From positions 55,069 to 119,068 of the forward strand of contig NZ_JADHEC010000007.1 of assembly GCF_015277675.1 (NCBI RefSeq): a stretch of 64,000 bases of DNA, given 5' to 3'. A program made the position numbers and the translations under genes. A model generated the notes under the pieces. The model ran no database searches. It had not been told where the DNA came from and worked only from the letters and a program-made list of their open reading frames with translations. Source of the stretch: Flavobacterium soyangense. GTDB taxonomy: Bacteria; Bacteroidota; Bacteroidia; Flavobacteriales; Flavobacteriaceae. Numbering within the stretch: position 1 is the first letter of the stretch; each line of letters opens with the position of its first letter. Below, one piece after another: positions 45,022 to 54,470 of the stretch.

Positions 45022-46207
45022 CTTAAAGATTACGGGTTCAAAAAGCGAGTCAAATCGGTTATTGTTACTTCGGGCTTTGTTTCCAAATATTAGCATAGAA
45101 AACATCTCTAATTCGGACGACAGCGAAGTGATGCAAATGGCTTTGAGAGGCAACGAGGAAATCATCGATATTCATCACACTGGAACGGCGATGCGATTTT
45201 TGACTGCTTTTTTTGCCGTTCAAGAAAACAGAACCGTGACGCTTACAGGTTCTCCGCGTATGAAAGAAAGACCTATTAAGATTCTTGTTGAAGCTTTACG
45301 ACAATTAGGTGCCAAAATAGAATATTTAGAAAATGAAGGTTTTCCGCCAATAAAAATCACAGGACAAAAATTGTCGCAAAGCAAAGTTTCTTTGCCGGCA
45401 AGCATAAGTAGCCAATATATTTCGGCACTTTTGTTAATTGCTGGAAAGCTTGAAAACGGTATCGAATTGACATTAGAAGGTGAAATTACTTCTGTTCCTT
45501 ACATAAAAATGACATTGGCCTTACTTAATGATTTAAAGATACATACTAGTTTTGAAGAGAATGTAATCAAAGTTTTTCCAAAACCAGAAATAGAAACAAA
45601 AGTAATGACGGTCGAATCCGATTGGAGTTCCGCTTCTTATTTTTTCAGTATTGTGGCTTTGGCCAAAGATGGAACAACAATTACATTGTCCAGTTATAAA
45701 GAAAATAGCTTGCAAGGCGATTCCGCTTTAGTAGAAATCTACAAGAAAATGGGTGTTGAAACTCATTTCGATGGAAATAAAATGACATTGGTTAAGCAAT
45801 CTAACTTTAAACTTGAAACTTTAAACCTTGATCTAAACAGCACGCCAGATATTGCTCAAACCATTGTGGTTACTTGTCTTGGATTGGGAATTGGATGCCA
45901 TCTTACGGGTCTTCATACTTTAAAAATTAAGGAAACCGACAGATTGGAAGCTTTACGAATCGAATTGACAAAACTCGGAGCCAATATTTCGGTTACGAAT
46001 GACAGTTTGACTTTGGTGCCTTCAAATCGCATTAATCCCGATGTAAAAATCGCAACCTATAATGACCATCGAATGGCAATGGCATTTGCGCCTTTGGCAT
46101 TAAAAGAGCCAATTATTATAGAAAACGCCGAAGTCGTTTCAAAATCCTTTCCTGATTTCTGGAATGATTTAAAAAGTTTGGGTTTCGGAATATCAGAAAT
46201 TGATTAA
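44972..46207 (+). CDS. aroA: 3-phosphoshikimate 1-carboxyvinyltransferase (EPSP synthase)
   Basis: 411 residues; sixth step of the shikimate pathway. Signatures are SKSESNRLLLL, GTAMRFLTAFFA, the PEP-site SPRMKERPI, KETDRLEALR and NDHRMAMAFAPLAL. The first 20 or so residues precede the core and are partly encoded by a repeat arm. No ATG lies between the repeat and the SKSxSNR motif, so the repeat must be translated if 44972 is the start. It is remote from the pheA operon and not under its attenuator. Confidence 0.95.
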   Translation: MNLKLITNSQFIIDNSHLKITGSKSESNRLLLLRALFPNISIENISNSDDSEVMQMALRGNEEIIDIHHTGTAMRFLTAFFAVQENRTVTLTGSPRMKERPIKILVEALRQLGAKIEYLENEGFPPIKITGQKLSQSKVSLPASISSQYISALLLIAGKLENGIELTLEGEITSVPYIKMTLALLNDLKIHTSFEENVIKVFPKPEIETKVMTVESDWSSASYFFSIVALAKDGTTITLSSYKENSLQGDSALVEIYKKMGVETHFDGNKMTLVKQSNFKLETLNLDLNSTPDIAQTIVVTCLGLGIGCHLTGLHTLKIKETDRLEALRIELTKLGANISVTNDSLTLVPSNRINPDVKIATYNDHRMAMAFAPLALKEPIIIENAEVVSKSFPDFWNDLKSLGFGISEID

Positions 46208-46274
46208 ATTAAATTTCTATTTGCTGCTTAAAGCCTTTGTGGCATTGGACTTATTAAAATAAACGTCGAAACAC

Positions 46275-46306
46275 TTGACAACGCCTATCTCACAATCGTA
46301 TATTTG
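46275..46306 (+). promoter_or_regulatory. Promoter of queA
   Basis: TTG (46275-46277), 21-base spacer and TATATTTG (46299-46306), about 65 bases before the ATG. Confidence 0.6.
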
Positions 46307-46371
46307 CACACGATTTAAAATTATGACATCAAAACTTGTAATTTATAATCCATAACTCATAACTTTTTCAA

Positions 46372-47421
46372 ATGAAATTATCACATTTTCAATTCAATTT
46401 GCCAAAAGAACTTCTTGCAGAATACCCAGCCGAAAATAGAGACGAATCGCGTCTTATGGTTATCGACCGAAAAAAACAAACTATTGAGCATAAAACGTTC
46501 AAAGATGTTATCGATTATTTTGATGAAGGTGATGTTCTTATTTTGAATAACACAAAAGTTTTTCCAGCACGTTTATACGGAAACAAAGAAAAAACCGGAG
46601 CCAGAATCGAAGTTTTTTTGCTTAGAGAACTAAATGCTGAACAACGTCTTTGGGATGTATTGGTAGATCCAGCCCGTAAAATTCGTATTGGAAATAAATT
46701 GTATTTTGGCAATGATGATTCATTAGTTGCCGAAGTTATTGACAATACAACTTCACGCGGAAGAACTTTGCGTTTTCTATATGACGGTTCTTACGAAGAA
46801 TTCAGAAATAAATTGACCGAACTTGGCGAAACGCCAATTCCAAAATACATCAGCAGAGACGTAACTCCGGAAGATGCGGATCGTTACCAAACCATTTATG
46901 CTAAAGAAGAAGGTGCTGTTGCAGCGCCAACTGCTGGTTTGCACTTTTCGAAACATTTGTTGAAAAAACTGGAAATCAAAGGTGTAAAATTTGCCGAAGT
47001 AACGCTTCACGTAGGATTGGGAACTTTCAATCCTGTTGAGGTTGAAGATTTATCAAAACACAAAATGGATTCCGAAGAATTAAAAATTACTCAGGAAGTC
47101 TGTGATATTGTTAATAATGCAAAAGCAAACAGAAAACGCATTTGTGCCGTTGGAACAACTTCTATGCGTGCCATTGAAAGTTCGGTTTCATCACAAAGAA
47201 CACTGAATCCTTTCGAAGGATGGACCAATAAATTTGTTTTTCCTCCTCACGATTTTAGCTTGGCAACGTGTATGATTACTAATTTTCACACACCAAAATC
47301 GACTTTATTAATGATGATTTCTGCTTTTTGCGGACACGATTTAATGAAAAGAGCATACGATGAAGCGATTAAAGAACAGTATAAGTTCTATTCTTATGGT
47401 GATGCGATGTTAATCATCTAA
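46372..47421 (+). CDS. queA: S-adenosylmethionine:tRNA ribosyltransferase-isomerase
   Basis: 349 residues; transfers the ribosyl part of SAM to 7-aminomethyl-deazaguanine in tRNA on the route to queuosine. [21 protein letters not shown] split over the first 21 residues, [34 protein letters not shown] and [15 protein letters not shown] are the family blocks. queE of the same pathway is at 59451 in this window. Confidence 0.97.
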   Translation: MKLSHFQFNLPKELLAEYPAENRDESRLMVIDRKKQTIEHKTFKDVIDYFDEGDVLILNNTKVFPARLYGNKEKTGARIEVFLLRELNAEQRLWDVLVDPARKIRIGNKLYFGNDDSLVAEVIDNTTSRGRTLRFLYDGSYEEFRNKLTELGETPIPKYISRDVTPEDADRYQTIYAKEEGAVAAPTAGLHFSKHLLKKLEIKGVKFAEVTLHVGLGTFNPVEVEDLSKHKMDSEELKITQEVCDIVNNAKANRKRICAVGTTSMRAIESSVSSQRTLNPFEGWTNKFVFPPHDFSLATCMITNFHTPKSTLLMMISAFCGHDLMKRAYDEAIKEQYKFYSYGDAMLII

Positions 47422-47444
47422 AACTATTAAAATATTAATTCACT

Positions 47445-47475
47445 AAATCTCGTCAGCAATGGCGAGATTTTTTAT
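47445..47475 (+). terminator. Terminator between convergent queA and flavin reductase
   Basis: AAATCTCG (47445-47452) with CGAGATTT (47463-47470), then a T run. A bases before the stem are fewer, so it serves queA best. Confidence 0.75.
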
Positions 47476-48110
47476 TTAAAAAATGATTTTGAAGGCTTGT
47501 CTTTTCTGGCATATTGAAAACGATCCACTAATTTTGGCAAACAATAGCCATCGAGTCCATTCAAAGCGATAACATTGCCTTTGTCAATTTGTAACCAGCC
47601 ATCCTCGTGTCGCAGGGTTTCATCAAAAAACAAGTTTTCAACAGAAGCTATAATATGAATAGTGTCATTTTCTTTGATGTAATATTCATTCACATATTTG
47701 CAGTGCAACTGAACGGGACTTCCTTTTACAAAAGGGATTTCAATGGCATTCTTGTATTCTTCTTTCAGGTTTGTTTTGTCAAATTCTGAAATGCCCAATT
47801 CGTAATTTACCGATGTATGATGCGCATCAGCAATCATATCTACCGTAATGTGGTTTACCGTAAAAAACCCGGTTTCCTTAATGTTTTTATGAGTATCTCT
47901 TGGAACTGTCGTTGGACGCATAATAAATCCAATTAATGCCGGTTCGCTTCCCAAATGCGTAACACTGCTAAAAATAGCCACGTTTGGTTTACCATCTAAA
48001 GATTTTGTGGCTATAAGATTTGCCGATTTATATCCAGTACAAGAATTGATTAAATTCAGCCTTTCTATTTTCTCCATTTGAGAAATTTTATCTCTTGAAA
48101 TGTGTTTCAT
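47472..48110 (-). CDS. Flavin reductase-like FMN-binding protein
   Basis: 212 residues of the flavin-reductase-like split barrel: NLIATKSLDGKPNVAIFSSVTHLGSEP (read as adjoining strands), TGFFTVNHI and HHTSVNYELG. It should bind FMN; the redox partner and substrate are unknown. Alone on its strand; its start is separated by 160 bases from the divergent penicillin acylase. Confidence 0.88.
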   Translation of the reverse strand: MKHISRDKISQMEKIERLNLINSCTGYKSANLIATKSLDGKPNVAIFSSVTHLGSEPALIGFIMRPTTVPRDTHKNIKETGFFTVNHITVDMIADAHHTSVNYELGISEFDKTNLKEEYKNAIEIPFVKGSPVQLHCKYVNEYYIKENDTIHIIASVENLFFDETLRHEDGWLQIDKGNVIALNGLDGYCLPKLVDRFQYARKDKPSKSFFK

Positions 48111-48242
48111 CTTTTTTATTTTAATGCAAAGATACTTTTGTTTAACGATATACAGTATAAATTAAACAAAATATTTTAATTTTCGAATCTTGAATTATAA
48201 ACACATTGGAAATAAATAGTTTAAAATAACTTTTAAATCCTA

Positions 48243-48250
48243 TATATTTG
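48243..48250 (+). promoter_or_regulatory. Minus-7 box of the penicillin acylase gene
   Basis: TATATTTG matches the pattern and lies 20 bases before the ATG. No minus-33 at the right distance. Confidence 0.5.
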
Positions 48251-48270
48251 TTTCTCCAATTTATTGAAAT

Positions 48271-50658
48271 ATGAAAAACCTAAAGAAATTTCTTCTTGTC
48301 ATTTTGTCCTTGATTGTTATTCTTGCACTTGTATTAGTAGGTTATGCTTTTTATTTGAAGCCAACTTATGAAGGAAGACTACAACTTAAAAACATTCAAA
48401 AGGAAACCACGGTCTATTTTGATGATTTTGGGGTTCCGCATATTTATGCCAATTCTCAGAAAGATGCAATGACTGCTTTGGGTTATGTTCACGCACAAGA
48501 TCGTTTGTGGCAAATGGAATTAATGCGACGAATTGCTCCGGGAAGATTGTCAGAAATGTTTGGGTCGAAAGTTTTAAAGACCGATAAGTTTTTTGCGGGT
48601 TTGGGCATCAATGAAAATTCCGAAAAGGCAATTGCTAAATTGGATAAAAACTCCCAAGCATATCAACTCACTTTGGCTTATATTGATGGTGTAAATCAAT
48701 ATATAAAAGAAGGAAAAACACCAGTCGAGTTCCAAATATTGGGAATAAAAAAAGAAAAATTCACGATAAAGGATGTCTATAATATCTTTGGATATATGTC
48801 GTTCAGTTTTGCGATGGCTCAAAAAAATGACCCGTTAATGACTGATATTCGGAATAAATTAGGTGCAAATTATTTAAAAGAGTTTGGCCTGGATGGCTCT
48901 TTAGGAACGACTCAAATTAAAAACTTCGATGGGAAAGCCATTGAATATGCTAAAATCTCAAAATCTGTTACTGATTTGCTGGAGAGTTCACAAGTGCCGG
49001 CTTTTATTGGTAGCAACAGTTGGGTAATTGCACCTAATAAAACCAAAAACGGAAAAGTTATTTTTGCCAATGATCCTCACATTGCTTTTTCGCAGCCTTG
49101 TACTTGGTACGAAGCACATATTGTGGTGCCTGATTATGAAATTTACGGGTATTATTTGGCTGGAACACCATTTCCACTTTTGGCACACAATCACAATTAT
49201 GCTTATGGATTAACAATGTTCGAAAACGATGATGTCGATTTGTTTCAGGAAGAAGAAAATCCAAACAATAAAAACCAATACAAAACGACAAACGGATTTC
49301 AGGATTATAAAATCCGGAAAGAAGCCATTAAGGTAAAAGACAGTTCTGATGTGGTTTTAGAAGTTCGGGAAACCCAGCATGGCCCTGTTATGAACGATTT
49401 ATTGGCAGGGCTCAAGGACAAGAAGCCGGTTGCAATGTATTGGGTTTATACACAGCTTAACAATCAGATGCTGGAAGCTGTTTATTCGCTTTCACATTCC
49501 AAGAATTTGGAGGATTTTAGAAAAGGGGTTTCCTTAATTGCTGCGCCGGGATTAAATATAATGTATGGAGATGCCAAAGGAAATATCGCCTGGAATACTT
49601 CTGGAAAATTATATAAATTAGACAAATCAGTCAATCCAAATTTCATATTAAATGGAACAAATGGAGTCGATGACAAAAAAGAATATTTGAATTTCTCGAA
49701 AAACCCTCACGCCATAAACCCAAGTTGGAATTATATCTATTCTGCCAATAATCAGCCTGAAGCTGTCAATGGTTATTTGTATCCGGGATATTATTTACCG
49801 CAAGATAGAGCCAAAAGAATTTCTGGTTTATTAGAGCCAAAAAACAATTGGACAAAAGAAGATGTGGGTAATATGATAAATGATAATACATCATCAGTTA
49901 CACCAAGTGTGGTTAAAAATTTGATTTCGGTTTTGGATTTAAAATCCCTTTCAAACAATGAAAAATGCGCCATGGAAATCCTTAAAAAATGGAGCGGTTC
50001 GAATAATTTAAAGGATATTGCACCGACTATTTATCAGAAATGGATTTATGAGTATTTAAAAAATACGTTTCAGGACGAGTTGGGAGAAGATAATTTTAAA
50101 ATGCTTTTGACCACACATATTGTCAAACAAATTATTGCCCCACAAAGTAAAAACGAAAACTCGGTTTGGTGGGATGATGTTACTACAAAAAAGGAAAAAG
50201 AAACAAGAGCAGAAATTCTAAACAAATCTTTTCACGAAGGAATTGCAGCACTCGAAAAGCAATTGGGAAAAGAGGTGGATTCTTGGACCTGGAACCGAGT
50301 TCATACCTTGGAACATCAGCATCCTCTAGGGAAAGTTGCTGCATTGAGAGGCATTTTTAATGTTGGTCCTTTTAACGTACCGGGTTCAACCGAAGTGATT
50401 AATAATCTGTTTTTTGATTTTACCGATAGCGGTGAATATATCGTGAAAGGCGGACCATCAACCCGAAGAGTTATTGATTTTTCGGATATAGAAAACAGTA
50501 TGAGCATTTTGCCAACTGGCCAATCCGGAAATCCGTTTAGCAAGCACTACAACGATCAGGCGGAAATGTACAATACTGGCAAGTTCAGAAAAATGAAATT
50601 GAACAAGGAAGAAATCATTAAGACTTCGACAAAACTGGTTTTTAGTCCAATGAAATAA
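48271..50658 (+). CDS. Penicillin acylase family protein (Ntn hydrolase)
   Basis: 795 residues with an N-terminal membrane anchor or signal (FLLVILSLIVILALVLVGYAF, residues 7-27, read in two parts). The alpha chain holds VYFDDFGVPHIYA and GYVHAQDRLWQMELMRR. The autocatalytic site is FIG-SNSW, with Ser as the new N-terminus of the beta chain, then NDPHIAF. C-terminal WNRVHTLEHQHPLG and TGQSGNPFSKHY fit. Members cleave acylated amides; in Flavobacteria the natural substrate is unknown and could include acyl-homoserine lactones. Confidence 0.93.
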   Translation: MKNLKKFLLVILSLIVILALVLVGYAFYLKPTYEGRLQLKNIQKETTVYFDDFGVPHIYANSQKDAMTALGYVHAQDRLWQMELMRRIAPGRLSEMFGSKVLKTDKFFAGLGINENSEKAIAKLDKNSQAYQLTLAYIDGVNQYIKEGKTPVEFQILGIKKEKFTIKDVYNIFGYMSFSFAMAQKNDPLMTDIRNKLGANYLKEFGLDGSLGTTQIKNFDGKAIEYAKISKSVTDLLESSQVPAFIGSNSWVIAPNKTKNGKVIFANDPHIAFSQPCTWYEAHIVVPDYEIYGYYLAGTPFPLLAHNHNYAYGLTMFENDDVDLFQEEENPNNKNQYKTTNGFQDYKIRKEAIKVKDSSDVVLEVRETQHGPVMNDLLAGLKDKKPVAMYWVYTQLNNQMLEAVYSLSHSKNLEDFRKGVSLIAAPGLNIMYGDAKGNIAWNTSGKLYKLDKSVNPNFILNGTNGVDDKKEYLNFSKNPHAINPSWNYIYSANNQPEAVNGYLYPGYYLPQDRAKRISGLLEPKNNWTKEDVGNMINDNTSSVTPSVVKNLISVLDLKSLSNNEKCAMEILKKWSGSNNLKDIAPTIYQKWIYEYLKNTFQDELGEDNFKMLLTTHIVKQIIAPQSKNENSVWWDDVTTKKEKETRAEILNKSFHEGIAALEKQLGKEVDSWTWNRVHTLEHQHPLGKVAALRGIFNVGPFNVPGSTEVINNLFFDFTDSGEYIVKGGPSTRRVIDFSDIENSMSILPTGQSGNPFSKHYNDQAEMYNTGKFRKMKLNKEEIIKTSTKLVFSPMK

Positions 50659-50669
50659 TTTTCGCAAAT

Positions 50670-50696
50670 CCTGTCAGGGTTTTAGCTCCTGACAGG
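50670..50696. terminator. Palindromic terminator between convergent genes
   Basis: CCTGTCAGG (50670-50678) pairs perfectly with CCTGACAGG (50688-50696). The core is the same as in the 46-bp palindrome at 26550, so this is a shared repeat reused as a terminator. Confidence 0.7.
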
Positions 50697-50703
50697 GTTG
50701 AAT

Positions 50704-51066
50704 TTATTCCTCCCGATGTACTTTCGTAAAATCAAATGCCGGAATACAAATTGCCATATATTCACAAGGTTCATCGAACGGATTTGAATATTGTATGCGC
50801 GTATTTTTATCGATTTTTATCGATTGCCCCGTTTCAAGAATTATGGTTTCGCCTTCAATAATAAATTGTTTTTTTCCCGAAATAATATAAGTGTATTCCT
50901 CAAATTCAGGAGTTTGAAAAGGTTCTTTCCAATGTGGTGGTGCAATCATGTGGGCAATTGAAATCGCTGCATTATTTGTGGTTGCCATTCCGTGATGTTC
51001 TTCGATTAGTTTTCCATCAGTTGTTGGAACTGCGAAAGGCGATTTTTGAATAAAGTATTTTTTCAT
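50704..51066 (-). CDS. Cupin-domain protein
   Basis: 120 residues; single cupin barrel with HMIAPPHWKEPFQTPEFEEYTYIISG (split across two strands), then FIIEG-like and NPFDEPCEYMAICIPAFD. The metal ligands His/His/Glu are partly visible. Start set at ATG 51066 (MKKYFIQKSPF) because the next upstream ATG belongs to a dispersed repeat at 51071. The substrate is not known. Confidence 0.85.
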   Translation of the reverse strand: MKKYFIQKSPFAVPTTDGKLIEEHHGMATTNNAAISIAHMIAPPHWKEPFQTPEFEEYTYIISGKKQFIIEGETIILETGQSIKIDKNTRIQYSNPFDEPCEYMAICIPAFDFTKVHREE

Positions 51067-51070
51067 TTTT

Positions 51071-51096
51071 GTCATTGCGAGGCACGAAGCAATCTC
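51071..51096. repeat. Dispersed repeat GTCATTGCGAGG type, copy 1
   Basis: GTCATTGCGAGGCACGAAGC plus AATCTC. Differs from the copy at 61111-61136 at one base. Both lie immediately 5' of a minus-strand gene and supply a spurious in-frame ATG. Confidence 0.9.
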
Positions 51097-51117
51097 ATTT
51101 AAGTTATCAATATTTTT

Positions 51118-51565
51118 TTAATCCCAGACATATTTCTAGGAGCCAACTTTTTGTTTCTTCTAAACGGTGTGAATTATACCTTTGAAATCTTTCTTATTTC
51201 CCAAAGAATCTATAACCGTCCAAATATATTTCCCATAAGTAAAAGCCATTTCTCCATCTTTCGAAACTTCAACAAAATTAGATTTCCAGGTTATAGAGGC
51301 TTTTTTGAATTTAGGATTACTGTAATAGTTTTTGATATTTTATTTGCCGCGGATTAGTGTGTCGTTTTCTCTTTTTATCACAGCGTTTTCATCGGCAAAA
51401 GTATAAAAAGCTTCTGAAATTCCTTTGAAAAGTGAAAGATTTTTAAAGTCATCTTCAGCCTTGAATACTTCTTCTTTTAATGTGTATTTTGATTGAATTG
51501 CCTTTTTTGGAATACAACTAAAACATTATAATAAGAATAAAAACCAATAGAAGAGCTTTTTTCAT
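51118..51565 (-). pseudogene. Decayed exported SnoaL/DUF4440-like protein
   Basis: From ATG 51565: MKKALLLVFILIIMF, then TAG where the lipobox Cys would be expected, a frameshift, and a long recognisable stretch (KAEDDFKNLSLFKGISEAFY, TFADENAVIKRENDTLIRGK, TAA, NIKNYYSNPKFKKAS, SNFVEVSKDGEMAFTYGKY). It ends HTV-TAG-KKQKVGS-TAG-KYVWD: both TAGs replace probable Trp codons (HTVWKKQ, GSWKYVWD). So there are at least four nonsense changes and one frameshift. The intact form resembles SnoaL/NTF2-like DUF4440 proteins. Confidence 0.8.
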
Positions 51566-51575
51566 TTTTTATCGT

Positions 51576-51965
51576 TTAATTATAAAGTAAACTGCCAAAA
51601 CCAAAAAATAGAAACCCAACAAAATGATTCCATCTAAAGGTTTCGTTTTTGAAAAATAATAAAGAAAAACCCACGAAGATTACCAAGGTTATTATTTCCT
51701 GAATCACTTTGAGTTGAACCAAAGAAAATGGCCCACCATTGCCTTCATAACCTATTCGATTTGCTGGGACTTGACCCGAGAGCTTTGCTCGAACTGGCAA
51801 AGCAAAACAGCATTTGAAGGGTGCTAATCACCAGCTTATGAGAGTAATAACTATCAAGCCTGCATTTTCAAACCATTTGAGTTCTTTGAATTTTAAATGT
51901 CCATACCAAGCTAAGGTCATAAAAATATTCGATAATATAAGTAATCAAAATGTTGCGTGTCCTTA
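51576..51965 (-). pseudogene. Decayed DUF486 (DMT-like) small membrane protein
   Basis: Reading leftwards: LSNIFMTLAWYGHLKFKELK, WFENAGLIVITLISW, then TGA where DUF486 proteins have Gly, then KCCF, an insertion of ten codons (ALPVRAKLSG, bases 51774-51803), and QVPANRIGYEGNGGPFSLVQ, LKVIQEIITLVIFVGFSLLF, then FRWNHFVGF to the stop. The segment upstream of LSNIFMT is also broken. Both the stop and the insertion argue against function. Confidence 0.8.
51774..51803. repeat. 30-bp repeat inserted in frame in the DUF486 pseudogene
   Basis: ACCCGAGAGCTTTGCTCG and AACTGGCAAAGC. Removal restores the expected junction CF-QVPANRIG. A related copy is in the metH-metF spacer (31940-31973). Confidence 0.7.
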
Positions 51966-52063
51966 TCATTTAAAAAAAAATATTTGCTGTTTAAATTGAC
52001 TTTTTCCATTGAAATTATTTCACAAACGTATTTAATTTCAATTAGATGTGGTTTTTTTTGATT

Positions 52064-53047
52064 TTAATTCAAATGTTGATAACATCTTCCGCTGGAGTCG
52101 GTAGTCATCCTTTTGCATCTATTACCAGACTTAGTAGTTCCAGAACATTGAACTGATTTAGTAGCTTTATTTTCATTATTTTTACTTGTTGTGTTAATAT
52201 TTTTCCAAGACCAACATTTAATACAAAGTTTTTTTTCAATAATATCTTCTTGCTCGTCTTGTAACAAAGGGAAAAAATCAATTCCTGTCAATTTCTCAAC
52301 ACTGTCAATTGATACGGCATAATATTGAAGGGATTCTTTTGAGCCGGTATTTGGAAGAATAAAGCCAATACCTTTTATGCCGTGTTCACTGTAATCTAAA
52401 ATCACTTTATAATAATATTTTGGAACAGAAACTTTATTTGCTCCAATTGTTTGAAGTCCATTTGTTAAAACGGGTCCTGTTGTAATGTAAATACTGTTGT
52501 TTTCAATTGCCCAAGTGCGAACTAATCCCTCTAGATTTTTCCATATACCTCTATTAAAACTAGGTGTTTGTGGACTCATATTACTGTAGTAAAAAGATTC
52601 TGCCATTGCGTTAGAGGACCAGCCCATATCAGAAGCAGGAGCTAGGTGTCCTCTGTCATAACCGGAGCCTTCATAATCTTTGTTTGATGCAGTACCTGTT
52701 TTAATTTTTGGGTCAGGGATGAATTTATTGGTTCTTTTAAAAAGTCTATTTGTTTCTTCTTTAGTTAGCCTGTAGGCGACCCAATTTGCCTGTTCGTGTG
52801 TTTCGTTGTATGAAAGCGAATATCCTGTGTGTGTAATAATTTCTTCTTTGGAATTAGTTTTGGGAAGTTCTAATTTAGTTATACCTGTTACCTTAATATT
52901 ATTTGATGGAATACTGTCAGTGTAAAGCCAAGTACCATTTTCATATAATAAAAGATTTTTTCCATCATTTGTTTCTGCTTTTAACTGTCCAAAAATCAAT
53001 GTTTGGATGGCAAAAAGTGTAAAGAACGTTAGTATGATTTTTTTCAT
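52064..53047 (-). CDS. Exported DNA/RNA non-specific endonuclease (NucA/EndoG type)
   Basis: 327 residues with a signal peptide (MKKIILTFFTLFAIQTLIFG). The catalytic motif GYDRGHLAPASDM (DRGH) and the Mg-binding NMSPQTPSFNRGIW are intact, so it should cut single- and double-stranded nucleic acid in the envelope or outside. The last 35 residues (CSGTTKSGNRCKRMT, SGRCYQHLN) form a small Cys/His module often found at the end of such proteins. The ATG overlaps the stop of a small upstream ORF, suggesting coupling. Confidence 0.93.
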   Translation of the reverse strand: MKKIILTFFTLFAIQTLIFGQLKAETNDGKNLLLYENGTWLYTDSIPSNNIKVTGITKLELPKTNSKEEIITHTGYSLSYNETHEQANWVAYRLTKEETNRLFKRTNKFIPDPKIKTGTASNKDYEGSGYDRGHLAPASDMGWSSNAMAESFYYSNMSPQTPSFNRGIWKNLEGLVRTWAIENNSIYITTGPVLTNGLQTIGANKVSVPKYYYKVILDYSEHGIKGIGFILPNTGSKESLQYYAVSIDSVEKLTGIDFFPLLQDEQEDIIEKKLCIKCWSWKNINTTSKNNENKATKSVQCSGTTKSGNRCKRMTTDSSGRCYQHLN

Positions 53048-53187
53048 TCCTTGTCGTCTATAGTGATTTTTTTATGCGCGTTGGTTAAAGCTTCTATGTC
53101 AAGTATAAAACTGCAATGAATAATATTTTTTTCTTCTGAAAGACAGCTATCATTAATTTGTTTTATGAAATCTTTTTTTTTACACAT
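53044..53187 (-). CDS. Small ORF (47 aa) translationally coupled to the nuclease
   Basis: ATG 53187 to TGA, whose last bases overlap the nuclease start (ATGA type, 53044-53047). The peptide starts MCKKKDFIKQINDSCLSEEK, has three Cys, no signal peptide, and is largely charged. The overlap and the shared strand are the main support. Unknown function; a cytoplasmic partner or inhibitor is a possibility only. Confidence 0.5.
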   Translation of the reverse strand: MCKKKDFIKQINDSCLSEEKNIIHCSFILDIEALTNAHKKITIDDKE

Positions 53188-53501
53188 ACTCTGTTTTTAG
53201 ATTAAATTTATTTATCAAAAGATTATTTTTTGCATGTGTAAATATAACATTTTGATAACATTTACGTTTAATTATAACGTTTTCGATTTAGATAAAACAA
53301 AATATTTATTTTTCAATTATTTTTAAAAAGCATTAAAAATTTGTTCTAAAAAGTCATAAAACACTGTGTTATTTTTTTAAAAAGCTAAATTTTTGGGAAG
53401 TTTTTGATTTTAACGTAAATGAAAAAAAGTAACTTTTTTTGAGTAAAGTTAAAATAATTAGAATAAAAGTAAAAAAAGTTTTTTTATTTAAACTAAAAAT
53501 A

Positions 53502-53509
53502 TAAATTTG
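53502..53509 (+). promoter_or_regulatory. Minus-7 box of the exbB operon
   Basis: TAAATTTG matches TAnnTTTG, 70 bases before exbB. The rest of the AT-rich 53188-53501 spacer shows no gene and no strong structure. Confidence 0.55.
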
Positions 53510-53580
53510 CTCCTCAACAAAAGTTTATTGTAACAAAAAATAAATTATTAAAACTATTAAAACTATTAAAATTAAAGAAA

Positions 53581-54399
53581 ATGGCAAACGTTAAAAAAGA
53601 AAAAGGTGCAGGTTTAGGAGGAAGTATTTCATTAATCATAATTGTATTATGTATTTTTTCAGGATGGCTAATCTGGTCATTCATAATGGGTGATGGAGCA
53701 AATTTTGAAGGAGGAGTTAATACAGGTCATCCACTTCCGGGAAATTATTTAGCAATGGTTTACAAAGGAGGTTCTATTGTGCCAGTTTTAATGGGATTAC
53801 TTTTAATGGTAATAGTATTTTCATTTGAACGTTTTTCTGTTATTTCCAAAGCAGCTGGTAAAGGAAATCTTGATAAATTTATGGACGATGTTCAGAAAAG
53901 TATCAAATCAGGAGATATTGAAGGTGCAATCGTATCATGTGATAAACAAAAAGGTTCTGTTGCAAATGCAATAAGATCAGCTTTGATTAAATATCAAGAT
54001 GTTAAAAAAGAAGGTTTAGACAGCGAAACTGCTGCTGAAACAATCCACAAAGAAATTGAAGAGGCTACTTCACTTGAAATGCCAATGTTAGAAAAACACA
54101 TGACTATTCTTTCTACCTTAGTTTCTTTAGGAACTCTTGCAGGATTATTAGGAACTGTAACTGGTATGATTAAAGCGTTTGGTGCATTGGCTAGCTCAGG
54201 AACACCAGATCAAGCATTGTTAGCAAATGGTATTTCTGAAGCACTTATTAATACTGCTACAGGAATTTCTACTTCAGCTTTGGCAATTATAGTTTACAAC
54301 TTGTTTACTTCAAAAATTGATACTTTAACTTATTCAATTGATGAGGCTGGTTCTACAATCGTGAATACTTACAGACACTTCAGAGGTACTCAAAAATAA
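53581..54399 (+). CDS. exbB: MotA/TolQ/ExbB proton channel family protein
   Basis: 272 residues; inner-membrane stator of the TonB energy transducer. One N-terminal and one central membrane segment (ISLIIIVLCIFSGWLIWSF, VPVLMGLLLMVIVFSF), a cytoplasmic loop, and the two conserved C-terminal ones (TLAGLLGTVTGMIKAF, GISTSALAIIVYNL). First of a seven-gene run with two exbD and tonB. Confidence 0.95.
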   Translation: MANVKKEKGAGLGGSISLIIIVLCIFSGWLIWSFIMGDGANFEGGVNTGHPLPGNYLAMVYKGGSIVPVLMGLLLMVIVFSFERFSVISKAAGKGNLDKFMDDVQKSIKSGDIEGAIVSCDKQKGSVANAIRSALIKYQDVKKEGLDSETAAETIHKEIEEATSLEMPMLEKHMTILSTLVSLGTLAGLLGTVTGMIKAFGALASSGTPDQALLANGISEALINTATGISTSALAIIVYNLFTSKIDTLTYSIDEAGSTIVNTYRHFRGTQK

Positions 54400-54470
54400 T
54401 TAATAATAATTTTTAAGGATTTAGGTTAATTAGTTTATGCTATTTCCTTAACAATTTAAATATATACTTA

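Noticed and set aside
51151..51357. Plus-strand 68-codon ORF
   Set aside because: Shadow of the DUF4440-like pseudogene on the minus strand.
51814..51999. Plus-strand 61-codon ORF
   Set aside because: It is the shadow of the DUF486 pseudogene on the other strand.
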